A stretch of DNA of 6,956 nt, from assembly GCA_044376465.1 (NCBI GenBank), contig JBILKW010000117.1, positions 1-6,956 of the forward strand, written 5' to 3'. The notes beneath the pieces were generated by a model that ran no database searches, had not been told where the DNA came from, and saw nothing but the letters and a program-made list of their open reading frames with translations. Source of the DNA: CAJBVG01 sp044376465 (GTDB lineage: Bacteria > Bacteroidota > Bacteroidia > Sphingobacteriales > Sphingobacteriaceae). The position numbers and the translations under genes were made by a program. Below, piece by piece: positions 4,810 to 6,956 of this stretch; the stretch's first letter is position 1, and each line of letters starts with the position of its first letter.

Positions 4810-6852
4810 ATGAAAAATATAAAATTTGTCGTTTTCGCGATTGCCATTTTTTTTACACTCTCAATCAGCAGCGCCAAGTCTAAAGATTTTTCAATTAAGA
4901 ACAAAGCCAATCTCGATGACACTACTTTTGTAATTCCTGAAGTTGATTTATCCAAATTAAATACTCCTCCCAGATTTGCCACACAAGTTTACAAACATCG
5001 ATTAGATTCTATAACTCGCAGTATTCCTTTAGATTACAATCCATACGTTCAAGGCTATATTGATTTATATGCGTTTCGAAGAAGAGAGCAAGTGGAGAGA
5101 ATGTTAGGCTTATCAGAATTTTACTTTCCGATGGTTGAAAGAGTATTTAAAGAGTACAAAATTCCAACAGAATTTAAATATTTAGCAATTGTAGAGTCGG
5201 CATTAAATCCTTACGCAGTTTCTCCGGTTGGAGCAACAGGCATGTGGCAGTTTATGTTTACCACAGCAAAAATGTACGATTTAGCCATTAATTCGCACAT
5301 TGATGAACGTCGAGACCCTTATTTAGCAACACACGCTGCAGCCAAATATTTTGTAGACATGTATCGCAGATACGGCGATTGGTTATTGGTAATTGCAGCC
5401 TATAATTGCGGTCCGGGGAACGTAAACCGTGCAATAAGAAAAGCTGGTGGAGGGCAAAAAACGTTTTGGCAAATTCGCCAATATTTACCTCAAGAAACAA
5501 GAGGGTATGTGCCTGCATACATTGCAGCAAATTATATTATGACTTTTGCAGAAGAACATAATTTATATCCAACCTATCCTAGTTTTAGTTTCTTAACAGA
5601 TACTTTACAGATTACTAAACCAATATATTTTAAAGATATTGAACAGTTGTGCGGAGTAAACGCAGATGAGTTGAGAATTTTAAATCCTCAATTTAAAAAA
5701 GATTTTGTGCCAGCTTATAGCCAAACATTTACATTAAAATTGCCCGCTACTAGAAGAGATTTGGTGTATAATTTTAAAGACTCATTGTACGCACTTTTCC
5801 CTACTGAAGCTAACGATCAGATTTTTGTGTTGAATGAAGACCCAATGGCGAAAATGCGCACAGAATACAAAACACATGTGGTTACGCGCGGGCAAACCTT
5901 AAATAAGTTGTCTGCTAAATATGATGTAAGCGTTGCTGATATTAAAAAGTGGAATAATTTAAAAAAGAATGCACTTTATAGGGGTCAGAAATTGAAAATT
6001 AAAAAACAATTTCAAGCGCCTACACCACAAGTAAACACTGCCATTGCTAAGAATTCAAAGCCTGAATCTAAAGAAACTGTTGATGCCGAAAAACAAAAAG
6101 TTACGTACGAGTATGTAACTAAAAATGTGTCGAAAAAACATAAAGTTAAGAGGGGTGAAAATTTAAGTGTAATTGCTGATAAGTATAATGTAGGTGTGGC
6201 AGATATTAAGAAATGGAATAAGTTGAAGAAAAATAGCTTGATGGCAGGGCAGACATTACTTATAAAAACAACCGAAACAGTAAAGATTGCAAAACGAATT
6301 CCTGTAAAAACTGAAAAGAAAGAAATTTCAGAAGAAATAGGCACGGTAAATCCTGTAACCGTAGCAACGAATACTAACAATAACAATGAAGAAAATATAG
6401 GGGCGGCGAAAGAAGAGAGAATATTAAAACCTAGTCCAACGATGGAATTAGTAAATGTAGAAAAGATTATAAAATATAAGGTAAAAAAGGGCGATTACCT
6501 ATCAACTATTGCAAATAAAAACAACGTAAGCGTACAAAATTTACGTACTTGGAATAACATGAAAAATTCTGTTATTAAACCAGGTCAGCAATTAACTATA
6601 AAAAAGATGGAGCAGAAGTTAATTGCGAAAGAAATTAAACCAATTGATAACGAAAAGACAATTGCTAAAGTACCAGATCGCAGTACAGATTCTAAATATG
6701 TGTTTCATAAAGTAGAGAAGGGCGACACCTTGTACAGCATTGCAAAAAAATATGCAGGAATGACCGTTGAGATGATAAAGGAGCTCAATGGCATGAAAAA
6801 TAGTGATGAATTAAAAGCTGGAATGCTTTTAAAGATTGCAAAAAAAGGGTAG
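4810..6852 (+). CDS. mltD: MltD-type membrane/periplasmic lytic murein transglycosylase with four LysM domains
   Basis: This 680-residue secreted enzyme cuts the glycan strands of peptidoglycan, leaving 1,6-anhydro-muramic acid ends. Residues 1-22 are a Sec signal peptide, probably cleaved after SISSA. There is no lipobox, unlike E. coli MltD, so it is likely soluble in the periplasm. The SLT (GH23) domain covers about 105-245: catalytic Glu129 in the VESALNP motif, GATGMWQF (141-148), AAYNCGPGNVNRAI (196-209) and the YVPAYIAANYI motif (233-243). A degenerate LysM-like segment covers 271-311 (DIEQLCGVNADELRILNP). Four clear LysM domains follow at about 355-398, 443-486, 555-598 and 631-677, separated by Lys/Glu/Asn-rich linkers. 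LysM domains bind N-acetylglucosamine in the glycan. ATG 4810 is the only start that gives a signal peptide. With the EnvC-like gene it fits a peptidoglycan-remodelling neighbourhood. The family call is firm; the symbol follows domain similarity only. Confidence 0.93.
   Translation: MKNIKFVVFAIAIFFTLSISSAKSKDFSIKNKANLDDTTFVIPEVDLSKLNTPPRFATQVYKHRLDSITRSIPLDYNPYVQGYIDLYAFRRREQVERMLGLSEFYFPMVERVFKEYKIPTEFKYLAIVESALNPYAVSPVGATGMWQFMFTTAKMYDLAINSHIDERRDPYLATHAAAKYFVDMYRRYGDWLLVIAAYNCGPGNVNRAIRKAGGGQKTFWQIRQYLPQETRGYVPAYIAANYIMTFAEEHNLYPTYPSFSFLTDTLQITKPIYFKDIEQLCGVNADELRILNPQFKKDFVPAYSQTFTLKLPATRRDLVYNFKDSLYALFPTEANDQIFVLNEDPMAKMRTEYKTHVVTRGQTLNKLSAKYDVSVADIKKWNNLKKNALYRGQKLKIKKQFQAPTPQVNTAIAKNSKPESKETVDAEKQKVTYEYVTKNVSKKHKVKRGENLSVIADKYNVGVADIKKWNKLKKNSLMAGQTLLIKTTETVKIAKRIPVKTEKKEISEEIGTVNPVTVATNTNNNNEENIGAAKEERILKPSPTMELVNVEKIIKYKVKKGDYLSTIANKNNVSVQNLRTWNNMKNSVIKPGQQLTIKKMEQKLIAKEIKPIDNEKTIAKVPDRSTDSKYVFHKVEKGDTLYSIAKKYAGMTVEMIKELNGMKNSDELKAGMLLKIAKKG
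5872..6840 (+). repeat. LysM domain array within the lytic transglycosylase
   Basis: Four protein-level repeats of about 44 residues occupy approximately 5872-6003, 6136-6267, 6472-6603 and 6700-6840. Each has the LysM pattern: a Val-x-(Arg/Lys)-Gly start, a hydrophobic Ile-Ala-x-Lys helix, (Val/Ile)-x-x-(Ile/Leu)-(Lys/Arg)-x-(Trp/Leu)-Asn, and a Gly-Gln-x-Leu or Gly-Met-x-Leu end. Repeats 1 and 2 are the most alike, at 26 of 45 aligned residues by hand count. The last repeat has Leu-Asn in place of Trp-Asn and is the most diverged. Linker lengths between domains vary. Confidence 0.85.
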
Positions 6853-6956
6853 TATCATATTTTTTCCATTCTCATTTCTTGGCAATTTGAATACGATTAA
6901 AAGAAACTTTTCGCCACGATTTCTTATATTTGAAGCTTGTATTGGTTAGAAATAAA
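6853..6956. other. Non-coding tail of the window with a -7-like box
   Basis: I see no gene in these 104 nt on either strand. TATATTTG at 6925-6932 matches the Bacteroidota -7 consensus TAnnTTTG exactly. No TTTG lies at a proper -33 distance: the nearest, at 6886-6889, is 35 nt upstream of the box, and TTTTCG at 6908-6913 is too close. It may be the promoter of a + strand gene beginning just outside the window. There is no convincing terminator after the transglycosylase stop. Confidence 0.4.

Noticed and set aside
4776..4982. Minus-strand ORF of 68 codons
   Set aside because: Antisense to the start of the transglycosylase gene and its signal peptide.
5288..5530. Minus-strand ORF of 80 codons
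   Set aside because: Shadow of the conserved SLT catalytic domain, with no domain of its own.
6012..6386. Minus-strand ORF of 124 codons with hydrophobic character
   Set aside because: Its Phe/Val-rich translation comes from reading Lys/Glu/Asn linker codons backwards; no start context or family match.
6840..6865. A7 and T6 runs around the transglycosylase stop as a terminator
   Set aside because: The stem would be A-T only with a 13-nt loop, too weak for an intrinsic terminator.
1..6956. Mobile element, CRISPR array, tRNA/rRNA, defence or biosynthetic system
   Set aside because: No transposase, terminal repeats, spaced direct repeats, RNA-gene-like structure or associated protein families were seen on either strand.

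Overview
The window reads as ordinary chromosomal sequence from a member of the Bacteroidota (Flavobacteriia, Sphingobacteriia or Chitinophagia type). The reasons are: AT-rich DNA; no Shine-Dalgarno sequence in front of any gene; TAnnTTTG-type -7 promoter boxes instead of TATAAT; a DUF4292 lipoprotein, a family typical of this phylum; and a TPR / DUF4292 / degenerate-M23 gene order that I recall from other Bacteroidota. Assignment below phylum level is not possible from the sequence alone. Every real gene is on the + strand.

Layout. Bases 2-955 hold the 3' part of a TPR-repeat protein gene whose start lies outside the window. It overlaps by 8 nt a DUF4292 outer-membrane-type lipoprotein gene (948-1736). 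That gene in turn overlaps an EnvC-like coiled-coil/degenerate M23 protein gene (1714 or 1729 to 2979). These three genes look like one translationally coupled operon. A 72-nt gap with a good Bacteroidota promoter leads to tatA (3052-3273), followed after 29 nt by gatA (3303-4727, TTG start). An 82-nt gap with a weaker promoter-like box leads to a large secreted MltD-type lytic transglycosylase with four LysM domains (4810-6852). The last 104 nt are non-coding and contain a -7-like box that may belong to a gene outside the window.

How the genes relate. Apart from gatA (tRNA-dependent amidation), the theme is building and remodelling the cell envelope. The TPR protein is a possible scaffold. 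The DUF4292 lipoprotein has LolB-like sequence features. The EnvC-like protein is predicted to activate a murein amidase rather than cut peptidoglycan itself. TatA is the pore component of the Tat exporter. The MltD-like enzyme cleaves glycan strands. I found no mobile element, CRISPR array, RNA gene, toxin or defence system, and no convincing sign of horizontal transfer. The window looks like housekeeping DNA. The most worthwhile leads are the LolB-like character of the DUF4292 protein, the loss of zinc ligands in the M23 domain, and several start-codon corrections.
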